Below are positions 42,730-53,952 of a stretch of DNA of 64,000 nt, piece by piece. The notes below the pieces were generated by a model. The model did not search any database, had not been told where the DNA came from, and was given only the letters and a program-made list of their open reading frames with translations. Position 1 is the first letter of the stretch. Each line of letters starts with the position of its first letter. The translations under genes and the position numbers were made by a program. Origin of the DNA: Astrocystis sublimbata (Eukaryota > Ascomycota > Sordariomycetes > Xylariales > Xylariaceae); the NCBI GenBank assembly GCA_022453515.1, contig JAJNNY010000008.1, positions 248,001 through 312,000 of the forward strand, in the 5' to 3' direction.

Positions 42730-45700
42730 CTTGTAGCTTGGCAGAGGCAGGAAAGGCGAAAGTTGGAAGACTAAACTTGAAAATGAAGTAGATGTAGGTT
42801 TTTCAAAAGCGGGAGAAACTGGTGTACATCAAACAAAGCGCATGAGGTCATGCTAAGCCGTTACTGTAACACAATTCGTAATTATTGCTGCTGCCACTCT
42901 GGCAAGAGAAAGCAAAGGTGAAGTCCCAGGAATGACACCAGTCTCGTTGTTTTGCATTTACGCGGCCTGTAAACTTGCAGTCCGTTGTTGGCTGCGGCGC
43001 AGCTTTCTCGCTTCGAAATCCCTGGCCCCCGCATCCATAATGATTCACAGTTTTCATTAAAAGAGACCAACGCAGGAGTGCTTTGACTAAGATAAAGTGA
43101 TATGACAAGCCATCTTGGTCAGTGGGAAATGGTAAGGTTGGGGCTAGACACCAAACCCTCATATGTTGATTTGTATGTTTTGAGTCTGAGCAGTCAAGTA
43201 AGTCGAACTTAGGTGTCTGGCTTTTCTTGCTAAAGGATTTCATACACGTCTCAGTAACCATTTTCGGGTAGATTACTATTGGCAGAGCTTCTTTCTTTTC
43301 CACCAAAGCAAGGCAAGACTAGTATTAGCGATGGTCACAATCGGGAAAAACTCAGCCGGGGGTTGCATAACTCATGTCATAGCCACATCGGGGTTTTCGC
43401 GGCATCGTCAAATGAAGTAAACAATCACTTGCAGCTAACAATCAGTAGATCTGCAGTTACTCGCAATAGTGGTGCGGTACTTTTGCCAGCCCAACCTTGC
43501 AATGACCTAATTAATGAAACTTGTTAGCTGCATTGAAGGGAATGTGAGAAGTCTAAATCAAGAATCTAGCTTTAGCTATTGCTCTCCTTGCATGTTACAA
43601 AGGTGGGTTGAACGTTTAAAATATCTTGAGAATTCTGATGTACCATGTACTGCGGCCTGTGGCGATATGTCGTATGTTTTGTCTCCCTTGCACCTGTGGC
43701 ACGAGTATGCGTTATTTACCGACAAGAAGAGTTGATATTTGGCACTGAATAGTTATATTTAGGCCAACAAGATATCAAATGTATTTGAAATATCACGTGC
43801 CTTCGGGCCCCCATTCGATCATTCTTCATTCGACAATCGACTACCATATTTCGGACTTGATTCATCATATGTCACCTGCCTGCCGCATCCATGCCCCCAC
43901 GGACTTTGACAAACCAGATTACCACGACCGTCTTAAAATCAATCACATGACTATTATGCGGAAACAACAAGGCTGCTGTGATGATGCAGGTACTTCGAAG
44001 TTTGTAGTAGGTGTAGACCAAGTTCTTGGAAAGGGATGTCAAGCTACCGACACCGATACTGATATAGATACATCATAGCTAGAACATTAATAGTGAGATC
44101 AAAAATTCTACTCATAAACTTTGCTTATTATCTAAATTACTGCCCTTCAACAAACCGTTACAGGAAATCGGATTAGCTTTAGCTACATGCTATCTTTGTT
44201 TGATTAAGTACGACGTAAAGGAGCTTTGCAACAGCCCTTAACTTTTAGTTCGAATAAAAGAATACAAACAATTCAAGGAACAATACATTATCAAAGAGAA
44301 TTGAGTGGCATTCACTAGTGGGGTATTACTACAAAGTAGGCAAGAACGCCTACAACAAGTTCATGACTGTATTTGAATCTTTGTTGTTCGTGGGGGTCTG
44401 AGACTGTACAACTGTATTATCGCTCGCCATACAGTTGGGATAGCGGCATCTGAGTCTTCCGTGTGTTCTACTCGGTGATGACCATGCAATTACCTGTTCT
44501 AGAGTTCCAGCTCTAGCTCAAGCTACGACAGGGTTTGTGGGGTGGCAATGTCTCAGAAATGGCACCTATCGATAATGCATTAGCTGAGGTATGGTACGAG
44601 TAGACAATAGAATGCCAATCAATTACGCTTATCTTCATTGCACATGTTCCCTTTGAGAACCGCGACCGTCGTAGTGATACCGCCTTCCAGACAACCGCTT
44701 CATTAAAGATTGGGCCAGACTGCCACAGGCCTTCCGCAAGCCAATTCTCTGAGCTATCGCAGGCCTGAGAAGCTGAACAACGACTTTTATCCGACGTTCC
44801 AAGTCATATAAAGGGTATTCACTTAAGCGAGGCTAGATCCGACGACTTTTTTATCTATATTCCACAAGGTCATGTTCACTGGCATCTCACTTGTAATTAC
44901 CTCGTAGCAGTCTCGGCAGATCTCATAGTTCTCCTACTCAGAGCTTGAGATTGCCGGAGTTAAATTCAGTGAGATGTCAAATATGACCGATGAGAGTCTT
45001 GTGAGGGAGTCGTGCTGCGGAACATGGCTAACCATTACAGAGATTACACTGTAGTTTCTACGACTACAGCTGGACGTTGTACAGCGTAGGGAATGCCCCG
45101 GGTGAACGAGGAGGCCTCCAAAGCTCCTGACTTACCCTCACACACTTTGGTTCATAGCCTTGGAGGCAAGGCAGTTGTGGGACTGGTAACGAAGCATGTT
45201 CACTTCAAGCTATGCATCCTTACCTAATCCCTGATCAGAATTTTCAACGAGGGATTTGAGACACATCGCACCAGATAAGATCACACTGAAATGGGGAGCT
45301 GAGACTCCGAGATGCCCCTAAGCTCAAATAACTTTCACTGTAGGAAGCACATGCGAACGAGTTGTGGCGAATGTTTGCCCGGACGCAATGGCTTTATCTT
45401 GTTGGTATTTCACAAGTCATAGTCGATAGTTGTACCAGGCCGGGAAGAACAGTGGACGAAGATGATGATGTTCCACAGCAACAGAAAGCAAGGGCTCGAA
45501 TTCTACGAGATGTGATTAGGGAATGGCGAGTTTGAATGAAGTCAACTTTTAGTGATGAGTGGGCAGTGGAATCCACTGAAGAATTATTATAGTAGTCTTG
45601 TCAGACCGCCCTTAGCAATTTTCTTGTGTTATCAAACAATGACATTGATTATAATCCTGGTATGAATATATCATTGAACCTCAACACCCTTATTGATACC

Positions 45701-45981
45701 TACCCCAATAGTAATAGATGAATGTCTCAAGGTAATCGTACTGAATGCCAACCTCTTGAGGATATATAAAGCCCTGTCTTTCCCCGAGCATAAAGTTCTC
45801 AGACACAGGTTCTTCACCAGCGAACATCAGAAGCACACACGGACATCTACTCATCAACTACACTGTCTCTTAACTCCAATACTTGTCACAAGACAGGAAC
45901 ATCTCATCGATCGTTCAGAGCCCCGCCTCCCGACATAAGGAACAACAAGTCACCAACAAGACGCAGATTCAGAGATCGACC
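42730..45981. other. 3.2-kb gene desert
   Basis: No open frame longer than about 150 codons is convincing; the longest (42848-43306 minus) looks like no family and has no splice support. The right end contains the promoter of the GT2 gene, with a TATATAA box at 45763-45769. The rest is unexplained; possibly decayed transposon or a non-coding transcript. Confidence 0.5.
45763..45769 (+). promoter_or_regulatory. TATA box of the GT2 gene
   Basis: TATATAA lies about 213 bases upstream of the ATG at 45982. The spacing allows a leader of about 180 bases. This is the clearest TATA box in the window. Confidence 0.55.
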
Positions 45982-47253
45982 ATGGCTACCCCTTGGGCGA
46001 CCTGGCTCTTCTGTGCCTTCTTCGTCTTCCGCTATCTGAGAACCGTCATCAGCATTTTTGTATACATTCTTGCTCGACCGACCCCAATCAAGCCTAGCCC
46101 TAGCTTCACCGGCAAGGATGTCACTGTGATCATCCCAACAACGTTCAAAGACCCGGCCGAGTTGGTCAAGTGTCTGGGGGGTATCAAATCTTGCTCCCCC
46201 CACGCTACCATCACCGTGACCCATGACAACAAGGTTGGTGAAGTGGCCAAACATTGTGAAGCCAACGATTTCAACGTTATGGTACTTGGTGTCTCGAGAT
46301 TCAACAAACGGCAACAGATCTTGAAAGCCCTGCCCCATGTCAAAACTTCGATCGTTGTGCTAGCAGATGACGACGTTTTCTGGCCCAAAAGTGACTTCCT
46401 TGACTATCTGCTGGCAATATTCGAAAACCCGAAGGTTGGTGCGGGTGGTCCACGTCAACGAGTTTGCCGAAACGATCACCCCGACATCTGGAACTACCTT
46501 GGCATTGCCTACCTGGAACGACGTGTCTGGAACAATCTAGCGACTAACGCAGTCGACGGCTCTATATCCACCCTGTCAGGAAGAACTGCTGCGTACCGTA
46601 CTGCGATCTTGCAATCTGAAGAGTTCTCTGATTACTTCATCAATGACAACTGGGGCGGCGTCAAACTTAACTCCGACGACGATAAGTGCCTTACACGCTA
46701 CGTTTATAGTCATGGATGGAAAATTGTGATTCAGTCCGATCCCCGTTGCACCATTACGACCACAGTGGAGCCCGATTGGGAATACCTCCTCCAATGCCTT
46801 CGTTGGTCTCGAGCCCACTGGCGCGGCAATTTTACGGTGATGAGCGCAGAAACCTACTGGTTCTCCCTACGCTACTTTTGGGGTTTCTATTACATCTACA
46901 TCGGCCAGTTTAAAACACCAGCTCTGCTTGTCGAGGGTCTGCTATTCTGGATGCTCTCTCTTACTTTGGTCGATTCTTCTTCCCAAACCGCCAAACACGC
47001 ATACATCATTCTCGCAGCTTGGATGGTCTTCACCAAGTTGGTCAAAATGGTGCCTCATTTCCTAAAGCACCCTTCTGATATGCAGTTCATTCCTGTTTCA
47101 ATCTTGTTTAGCTACTTTCACGGATTCTTGAACGTCTATTCGCTGTTCACCCTTCACGCAACACAATGGGGCTCGCAAAAGTTAAGCGAGCTCGAGAAAG
47201 TACCTGTCGAAGCACCGAAACGCCTCGAAGTTATGACCGAGAAGAAGATATGA
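45982..47253 (+). CDS. Membrane GT2 glycosyltransferase (Cps1/hyphal-growth type)
   Basis: Single exon, 423 residues; the ATG at 45982 (CGACCATGGCT) is preferred over the upstream frame opening. Processive family 2 glycosyltransferase of the hyaluronan/chitin synthase clan, in the plasma membrane. The first helix (WLFCAFFVFRYLRTVISIFVYIL) is followed by a cytosolic catalytic domain. VIIPTTFKDPAELVKCL starts the nucleotide fold. VVLADDDVFW has the metal-binding DDD, SDDDKCLTRY is the second acidic site, and QCLRWSRAHWRGNF is the Q..RW motif of processive enzymes. Three more hydrophobic segments close the protein (LLVEGLLFWMLSLTLV, AYIILAAWMVF, FIPVSILFSYFHGF). Close relatives I recall are fungal GT2 proteins needed for hyphal extension on surfaces and Cryptococcus Cps1. 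The polysaccharide made is not known. Confidence 0.92.
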   Translation: MATPWATWLFCAFFVFRYLRTVISIFVYILARPTPIKPSPSFTGKDVTVIIPTTFKDPAELVKCLGGIKSCSPHATITVTHDNKVGEVAKHCEANDFNVMVLGVSRFNKRQQILKALPHVKTSIVVLADDDVFWPKSDFLDYLLAIFENPKVGAGGPRQRVCRNDHPDIWNYLGIAYLERRVWNNLATNAVDGSISTLSGRTAAYRTAILQSEEFSDYFINDNWGGVKLNSDDDKCLTRYVYSHGWKIVIQSDPRCTITTTVEPDWEYLLQCLRWSRAHWRGNFTVMSAETYWFSLRYFWGFYYIYIGQFKTPALLVEGLLFWMLSLTLVDSSSQTAKHAYIILAAWMVFTKLVKMVPHFLKHPSDMQFIPVSILFSYFHGFLNVYSLFTLHATQWGSQKLSELEKVPVEAPKRLEVMTEKKI

Positions 47254-47764
47254 TACTTCCCGGGCTTCATACATACCTCAACCCGCGCACGGACTCCTAA
47301 TGTGACGGAGACTTAAAATTAGGAGGAACGATCAGGCATAGATGTTCTACTTGGGATGATAGAATTCACGAGTACTTTCTGTTTTATTTGTAACTTCGAT
47401 TTGCAGGGGGGTACAGGCTTTGATTGTGAGTCTACTTTGATGGTGGTTATTTAATCAGGTCTATCAAGACTAGTAGGCTCAATGAGATATTTGTTCCCAT
47501 ATAATTCTGTACAGTGAAGTTCTGTCATCAAGACAGCGTCCTACCTGCGGACGACATGTATTCACTTCATAGTGGTTAGGTAGCTAGCGAACTGAATTTA
47601 GCGATTTTTTCATCAACTCTAATGTGCTCTTCGTATGTGCTTATCAAAAACTGCATTATCTAATCCCATTGATCAGGACGTACTGCTGGCAGCTTCTCTA
47701 ACAATCACATGACTCTGTACCTGTATGCTGGCTTAGTAAGGCTAGAAGCTGACGGAATGGTGCG
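47254..47764. other. Intergenic region between GT2 and the pseudogene
   Basis: About 510 bases. It holds the GT2 3' region and probably whatever is left of the 5' part of the methyltransferase; I cannot align that part in any frame. Confidence 0.4.
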
Positions 47765-48411
47765 GTGATCCACGATGTCGGCTGCGGCATCGGTATCGGC
47801 AGTGCCGCTGTCATGGAAGCAACCCTCGGGAAACCACTAAAGGTGTTCATCAATCAAAAGTACCGATGCCAGCGAAGGGGCTCTGAAGGTCTACCAAGAG
47901 AACCCCTCGCAGGACAACTGGCCAGCAGAGGCCACTCAACAAGACGCTAGTGCCCTACCGTTTGATAACAACAGATTTGACCTGATAAATGCCGATGTGT
48001 TATATTCGTATTGCCCAACGATGTCGTGATACTGTGACGGAGGTCTACCGAACACTCAAGCCCAGCGACAAGGCCATCTTCAACACGTGGAGGTATGTCC
48101 CGAACTTCAGACTCAGGTTACCTCCAAAGCCACGCGGCCCGAGGGCACGCCGCTGCTACGCGCCGGGGAGCGAGAAGTGGTCCCAAGCTGAGTACCTTCG
48201 GAGAACCATGGAGAAAGGTGGTTGCGAGAAAGACAATACAGTCATCGAGCGAGATACTGTTCTCAACCATTACGCGGAAATGGATCACGATGCGAAGATG
48301 CTCTGGAGCTTCATTGGTAGCACTACCACACGCCGGTTGGCTGCGCTCCGACGAGGAGAATTGGGACAAGGCCATCGAGGTTGTCAAACAGGAAGTGTGT
48401 AAGTCGGAAAG
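47765..48411 (+). pseudogene. Frameshifted SAM-dependent methyltransferase relic
   Basis: Pieces of a UbiE/class I methyltransferase lie in order but in different frames. Frame A (47765) has VIHDVGCGIGIGSAAVMEATLG, the SAM-binding motif I, ending near 47860. The next frame has TDASEGALKVYQENP and DASALPFDNNRFDLINADVL (the post-motif strand) and stops at TGA near 48027. The frame at 47989 has EVYRTLKPSDKAIFNTW, SEKWSQAEYLRRTMEKGG and DAKMLWSFIGSTT. The frame at 48095 holds GWLRSDEENWDKAIEVVKQEV. At least three frame changes and two internal stops cannot be explained by introns, as the borders lack GT..AG signals. The 5' end is missing. It resembles fungal methyltransferases of secondary-metabolite or unknown pathways. 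Non-functional. Confidence 0.82.
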
Positions 48412-49586
48412 CTACCTACCAAGGGGGGTCCATTGGTTAAGAAGGGTATGTTGAGATTTGTTGCCAATATAGCCATTGTTAAAAAGAGAGCGAATTGGAA
48501 GAGCTGGTTTTCTTTCAAGCGAACAGTGTATGTATTGTGAAATCATGTCAATGATGGCTTAGCCGCAATGGAATCATTGTTTATTTGACTGCATAGGATC
48601 GTGTCGCGTTTTAAACCCTGACCAGAGCGGCAAAAGCAGCTAAGCAGGTGCTCAAGTAGGTATCTACCTACAGGGAGGTGGCAGGTACCTAGTTTGGCAC
48701 TTGACCTCTTCTTTTGAAACGAATCCTTTTGAACTTTGATCTTGCACGGGATATTGTTTGGGTCACTTCCTTTAGGATGTCGAAATAAGGCCACAAACAT
48801 TCGTTCGGGAGGTGCGTATTTCTTGAGTCTTGAGTCTTGCCAATTGCTCGGCTCATCTTGCCCTTCGCAGCTCTATGGGGCAAGTGGAGTCTTAACCTAG
48901 TCGTTGCCCATTCATTCGTGCCATTGTCGCATGCCGAATCGCGTGGTTTTCCATCCTGGACGCTGGCTGCTAACGCTTTACCTCAAACACATACGTAATG
49001 CAGTATAGGTGGCTCCGCGGCTACCTGGATCCTCCTATCTCACGCACGCAGCAGCCGATGTGAAAATAAGGTTGCCCAAGTGGCGAACGCAACGGATAAA
49101 CAGAGATGCAGTAGCCGCACTAATGAGCGGCTCGTCCATTCGAGTCTAGACGTCCCGGGGAAACATGCAGAGCAGTCCGGACGGGCGGTCTTGAGGTTGG
49201 TGCGTTCGGCGCCCCCGATTCCGAGTACCTGGGCAGAAACCTGGGTCAGTGCCGGGATGGCTGCTTGCGACCGGGAACTTCAGCATTGGCACACGAGGCA
49301 CGCCACTACTTCCACCAGTGAAGGAGGCCAGAACTACGGAACCTGATTCCACTTTCAACATGGCGGAGGCTCGCTTCCGAACGAGGCTAAACCAGGTCCA
49401 ATGGTACTCAATGCGTCGAATATACCGTTGACGGTTGAGCGACCTTATAATAATGTAGATTGCATTCGCCGGTCATGCATCGACTTTTTTCTCGTGACTC
49501 TGCCCAGAAGTGAGCAGCTACTTATTTCCATCGGCTTCGCTCGAGGACACGCCAACGTCAACCTTCGCACGAGGAAGACATTCACC
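48412..49586. other. Intergenic region upstream of GH62
   Basis: About 1.17 kb. Contains GCAGGTACCTAG near 48683 and a GGCTAAA site (listed). The 49080-49346 frame and its antisense partner look random. It must hold the GH62 promoter. Confidence 0.5.
49385..49391 (+). promoter_or_regulatory. XlnR-type GGCTAAA site upstream of GH62
   Basis: Exact match to the GGCTAAA element bound by XlnR/Xyr1 in Aspergillus and relatives, 196 bases upstream of the GH62 ATG. GH62 genes are commonly XlnR- or AraR-controlled. A 7-mer can occur by chance. Confidence 0.45.
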
Positions 49587-50546
49587 ATGTTGTTCAAAGG
49601 AGTATCTCTCGCCTTGGTGGCCTCCGCTGTGGCCCAGAATTGCCCACTCCCTTCAAGTTACAGTTGGACGTCGTCAAACAGCTTGGCCAACCCGAAATCC
49701 GGCTGGGTCGCTCTCAAGGACTTCACCCACGTCCCGTACAATGGTCAGCACCTAGTTTACGGAACCACCCACGACTCTGGATCGAGCTGGGGCTCAATGA
49801 ACTTCGCTCTCTTCTCAGACTGGTCCAGTATGGGCACGGTGAGCCAAAATGGCATGAACGGGGGCACAGTTGCACCGACCTTGTTCCATTTCGCACCCAA
49901 AGATATTTGGGTGCTCGCCTACCAATGGGGTCCAACCACTTTCTCGTACAAGACGTCAAAGGACCCTACCAATGCGAACGGATGGTCTTCGGCACAACCC
50001 CTTTTCAGTGGCACCATCTCGGGTTCCAGCACCGGTGCCATTGATCAGACGGTCATCGGCGATGACCAGAACATGTATCTGTTCTTCGCAGGTGACAATG
50101 GCAAGATCTACAGGGCCAGCATGCCCAAGGGCAACTTCCCAGGCAACTTCGGCACCGCCTCGACCGTCATCCTCAGCGACTCGACCAACAACCTGTTTGA
50201 GGCTGTTCAGGTCTACACCGTCACGGGCCAGAACCAATACCTGATGATTGTGGAGGCGATTGGGAGCCAGGGACGGTATTTCCGGTCCTTCACCGCCACC
50301 AGCCTGGGCGGTTCGTGGACACCACAGGCCACATCGGAGAACGCACCATTCGCCGGCAAGGCGAACAGCGGTGCCTCGTGGACCAACGATATCAGCCACG
50401 GCGATCTGATCCGCAGCAGCGCCGATGAGACTTTCCCCATTGACCCTTGCAATCTGCAACTCCTCTACCAAGGAAAGGCCCCCAACTCTGGCGGCGATTA
50501 CGACAAGCTACCCTACCGACCGGGCCTGCTGACGTTGCGAAAGTAA
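49587..50546 (+). CDS. GH62 alpha-L-arabinofuranosidase, secreted
   Basis: Single exon, 319 residues. The start at 49587 is the ATG that begins a signal peptide ([17 protein letters not shown], mature from NCPLP); the frame upstream has another ATG but no signal. The whole mature chain is one five-bladed beta-propeller of GH62, which removes arabinose side chains from arabinoxylan and arabinan. Landmarks are [21 protein letters not shown] (catalytic base region), [59 protein letters not shown] and [23 protein letters not shown] (contains the general acid Glu). No carbohydrate-binding module follows. Extracellular. It complements GH3, GH2 and GH105 in the same window as a plant cell-wall degrading gene, and an XlnR motif lies upstream. 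Confidence 0.95.
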   Translation: MLFKGVSLALVASAVAQNCPLPSSYSWTSSNSLANPKSGWVALKDFTHVPYNGQHLVYGTTHDSGSSWGSMNFALFSDWSSMGTVSQNGMNGGTVAPTLFHFAPKDIWVLAYQWGPTTFSYKTSKDPTNANGWSSAQPLFSGTISGSSTGAIDQTVIGDDQNMYLFFAGDNGKIYRASMPKGNFPGNFGTASTVILSDSTNNLFEAVQVYTVTGQNQYLMIVEAIGSQGRYFRSFTATSLGGSWTPQATSENAPFAGKANSGASWTNDISHGDLIRSSADETFPIDPCNLQLLYQGKAPNSGGDYDKLPYRPGLLTLRK

Positions 50547-51159
50547 GGATACATAACGAGCTCACTGAGAGTATCAGGCGTCTTCTTGTATATTGCTGCT
50601 TAGTCAAAGGAGGCCCCAGTCGGGTTTTGCAGCCGGGTTGTGGCCATCAATTGTGTATGCAGCCGCTCTAGAAGAAATGACAATTATTTGTCTACATCCA
50701 TTTTGACGTGCATTTCGAGTAATATCATATTAACGAAGAGCGAAGTATTATCATGTACCTGTGATTGCTTGATGTCGTCAGCTACTGCAACGAATCACCC
50801 AAAGCCAAAAAGCTAGCCGGAAACGGGGGCGAATTTGCTAGAGCAGCGAAGATTGCTTGCTACACAGACTCGGGGCTTAATCGAACCCCAGGTGATAACT
50901 TCTGTGAGGTTGCCGTCATTTAACATTGGCCACTGCTATACCTACTCCCCCCGTAATACGTCTAAATTCATTTTCGGTGGGATACAAAGTGCGCTTGCGG
51001 CCTGAGTTCTAAGGCGTCGCTAACTGAGTCCTAGCAAAAGCGTCTGCTAGTCACAAATACAAAACAACCAAATATGAATTCTATCGTCATTGATCTATCT
51101 CATCACCCAAAAGCTCAAGTCCCATAACCGGACCCTCGAATCCTTCACGAACCTGCTGC
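50547..51159. other. Intergenic region, convergent
   Basis: About 610 bases between convergent stops. No gene, RNA or repeat recognised. Confidence 0.4.
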
Positions 51160-51966
51160 TCAGCCACTTAACCACTGCCATGAAAAGAGAAGGGCCACAA
51201 AAGTAGCAATCACCCCGATCGCGATGGGTGTGAGCACCGTAGAGAGAATGGCTGGACGTGGAAGCTTATCTTCTCGGCGAATCTTATTGTTGCCTCGGCG
51301 GATTTCTCCCCGTCCCTGGCGAGTCTTCTTCGGCTCCCCCGACTTGCGCCACTCGCTTTCAAACCATTCCGACAGATCAATATAGATGTCGTGTGGCATA
51401 GGTGGATGAACATGTTTCGTATCTAGAATCGGTTTCTCGCCTCGCGCCACGTCCGGATGCGCCTTGCCATCCGGATTAAACCGGATTTGACGCAGCCATT
51501 GACACGGCCATTTGTTCAACTGCTCGATCGACGGGAGTTCTCGGTCTTCCCGAAGATCGAAAACCTGCAGCGATCCGCGCGCAATAAAGCGTTCTGCCGA
51601 CTCCGGACTCAGGGACCTATGGCCCCCGACGAAGGAAGCGCCGCGTTGCGAGGTCGCTCTGTACAAGGTCCCTGCAGGCACCTGGTCTTGTCGTTGAGCA
51701 CCGGGCGCGTCAGATAGCTCGTACCGGAGATGAGGTTCGTGGGTGCGCTGAATTCGAAGGTCGCCTCGTATGATATGGTGCGCGCTCTCGCCGTGGTGGG
51801 AGTGCTCGCCGAGACGATCGGGTCGGCCATCGGCATCGAAGACTGCTGTGTCTTGCTCGATCTGGGTAGCGTTGATGGTGTTGGTGTTTACCCACGGGAA
51901 GTTCTCATTAACAAGCTTTAGTTCGAAAGGGGTTAGCTGTCGGGCGAAGTGGCTGCGAAACTCCAT
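51160..51966 (-). CDS. Unknown tail-anchored membrane protein
   Basis: Single exon, 268 residues from the ATG at 51966 (an upstream in-frame ATG at 52020 would add an unlikely His-rich start). Most of the protein is hydrophilic and rich in Arg, His and Asp. The last ~25 residues form one hydrophobic helix (AILSTVLTPIAIGVIATFVALLFSW is the region) near the very C-terminus, the layout of a tail-anchored protein facing the cytosol, in ER or mitochondrial outer membrane. Before it lies a highly basic stretch (KKTRQGRGEIRRGNNKIRRED). A segment HPPMPHDIYIDLSEWFESEW may be a conserved core. I do not recognise the family. Frame length and codon use support it as real, not certainty. Confidence 0.6.
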   Translation of the reverse strand: MEFRSHFARQLTPFELKLVNENFPWVNTNTINATQIEQDTAVFDADGRPDRLGEHSHHGESAHHIIRGDLRIQRTHEPHLRYELSDAPGAQRQDQVPAGTLYRATSQRGASFVGGHRSLSPESAERFIARGSLQVFDLREDRELPSIEQLNKWPCQWLRQIRFNPDGKAHPDVARGEKPILDTKHVHPPMPHDIYIDLSEWFESEWRKSGEPKKTRQGRGEIRRGNNKIRREDKLPRPAILSTVLTPIAIGVIATFVALLFSWQWLSG

Positions 51967-52489
51967 TGTGACAATTATTATGCGTATTGTTAGTGTGTGT
52001 CGGAAATGATGATGGCTCATTCAAGAGTTGATATGGTCCCGTGTGCATCTTAATGGGCTCTGGTATGGTTGTCGCTCGTAAATATATATGTATTGAACGT
52101 GAGGCTGGATATTTGTCGAAAGTTCCTCAGGTATGTCGTCTGGGATGCCGTGTTGGATCTCGGACACTCGTGCTGCATCCATGCCCTATTGTTATGTCCG
52201 AGACAGTCACTCAGGGGTGTTCTTGAACAGTCTCGAGGCATCGTGCATTATCTCGAAGCCAGCAACGGTAAACGCCATCAGAGTAAATCCGCTTCAATGT
52301 GTCGATTAAGTTACGACCTGCGGCCCGCACTTTCAAGGTAGTTCTGCGTGCCCACTATTCTCTTCAGGCCCATGGAAAAGCATCGTCGACGATTTCAAAA
52401 TCAACGCTCAAGTTATCGCACAACGACTTTTAGAGCGGAAAAAGGTCACTCGGGTACAATATGTCCGCTCGTGCATTTTGCGTTGAGAC
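51967..52489. other. Intergenic region
   Basis: About 520 bases between a minus-strand start and the stop of the next minus-strand gene. Contains the promoter of the tail-anchored gene; no other feature is seen. Confidence 0.4.
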
Positions 52490-53462
52490 TCATCTGCGTA
52501 TGCAAAGATCTGTCCGGATGATCCATTTTTCGCCAGCCGTGACTTCGCGACCTTCATGCTAACAATGAAACGTGATCAATAACTCGTTATGAAACAAGAG
52601 CATCACTTTATATCACCCCAAGATGAAATAGACTTACCAATAAGCAATTGTCTCCATGCTTGTGAAGAAGCAGCATGCCAGTTTCGGGAGGTACAACGAG
52701 CGCCTCTTTCGCCAATTTGCGGTCATTGGGGTAGAATACAGTCTCACCACCTTGAACACCATCAGAGGCCGACGTCAAGTATAATAATGCCGTCCAGGTC
52801 GTTTTGGCCCGGATGTTCTGGGTTCCGTCTTCGGATGGAAGTTCGACCAAGTTGTAATCATCATCTTGTATGATTGATTAGCTTCACAACACATATAGAT
52901 ATCCATGACGGATCGAGTGATTTTTATGAAAAAGAAAAAAAATAATCTTACAGTGGCAGTCGAAGAATTGGTTCTTGGAGTACCGATACACACGCACGTT
53001 CGGATTAAGCCCGACCACTTCACCGCCCCTGGTCGGAAATGTCAACGTACGCCCAGGCGCGGTTCTATAAAACATCTCTTACCACAAGTCCTTCACATCG
53101 TCCTCTGTCACGGCATCTTTCAAGCCAGTCTCAAGCCAGAGTCTCGTGGAAAAGTGAGAATCATGGATCTGAAAGCGATCATTGACCCTCGTCGCCTCTC
53201 CCCGCTTGGGGCGGCCGGGGGTAGTGGTCAAGGGCAGCTCGCTCAGAAAGTTGACGTAATCATGACACAGGCTCTTGGGCCAGAAGTTACGGAGTATGAT
53301 GATTTGATCCTCTAGTTTGGGAATGGGTGCATCGAAAAAGAGCTGAGTGACTGGCAGGCTGGGGCGAAAGGGCGGCCAGTTTGGCGGGGGCGGCGATGCG
53401 GCGGGTTGGTCAGGTTCTTTGCGCGACTGTTTTGCAACAACAGCCTTGTTAGGTTTTCCCAT
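52490..53462 (-). CDS. 2-oxoglutarate/Fe(II) dioxygenase, prolyl-4-hydroxylase-like
   Basis: Four exons (53462-53083, 53028-52952, 52864-52638, 52558-52490) encode 250 residues. Intron 1 removes an in-frame TAA, joining LW to GGEVVGLNPNVRVYRYSKNQFF, the strand leading to the iron site. The iron ligands are H152 and D154 (CHYDD, restored across intron 2) and the distal His H229, which is the first residue of exon 4. Downstream, EKWIIRTDL offers the Arg that binds 2-oxoglutarate. TTWTALLYLTSASDGVQGGETVFY is the typical barrel strand. The Pro-rich N-terminus (PPPPNWPPFRPS) is variable. Fungal relatives are uncharacterised; target protein or small molecule is unknown. It is divergent from AIM11 (490 bases apart). 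Confidence 0.88.
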
Positions 53463-53952
53463 GTTTATTAACTCAGACTCACTGGCACGAGTGAGAGTGG
53501 AAAGTACCTACTCTCAATCAGTTGATGGAATGCAATGATGCATCAGTTCCCATTCTCCACGTGGAGGATGGAGGAGTGGGGCCAGCAGGTTAGGTAACCC
53601 CTCGCCCCTCGAGCCCCCTGTGCCTGTTCGCCTGTCGCCCACCCCTCGATCCCTCGAGCCCCTCTGAACACCCCTGAGCACCCCTCCGTGAACAGCGCTC
53701 GGACTTGGCTCAAATGGCTTGTACCTTTTCCCAACTCCACCTCCCGATTAGATTCCCGCCAGCTTAAACCAAGATCGGACTAGTATATACAGTAGAACGA
53801 ACCAGCCGAAGATCCGGGGAAGCAGTCGACTCTTTGCATCCAATTCTATCTGTCCCAAGATCGCACCAGTCCCTGAAGCTTCTCCCGGGTACCCATTCAC
53901 AACCCAGAAAACCGCAACACCACAATCAGCGCCAACAGCAACAACAGCCAAG
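53463..53952. other. Divergent promoter region of the dioxygenase and AIM11
   Basis: About 490 bases. A pyrimidine-rich block at 53598-53695 has repeated CCCCTCGAGCCCC and CACCCCTGAGCACCCCT phrases, probably a promoter tract. No gene. Confidence 0.5.

Noticed and set aside
42848..43306. 152-codon minus frame in the gene desert
   Set aside because: Low complexity and no recognisable features; isolated.
53079..53081. In-frame TAA in the 2OG dioxygenase, suggesting a pseudogene
   Set aside because: A GTAAGAG donor four bases before the TAA and a CCAG acceptor at 53029 remove it and restore the conserved LWGGEVVGLN joint.
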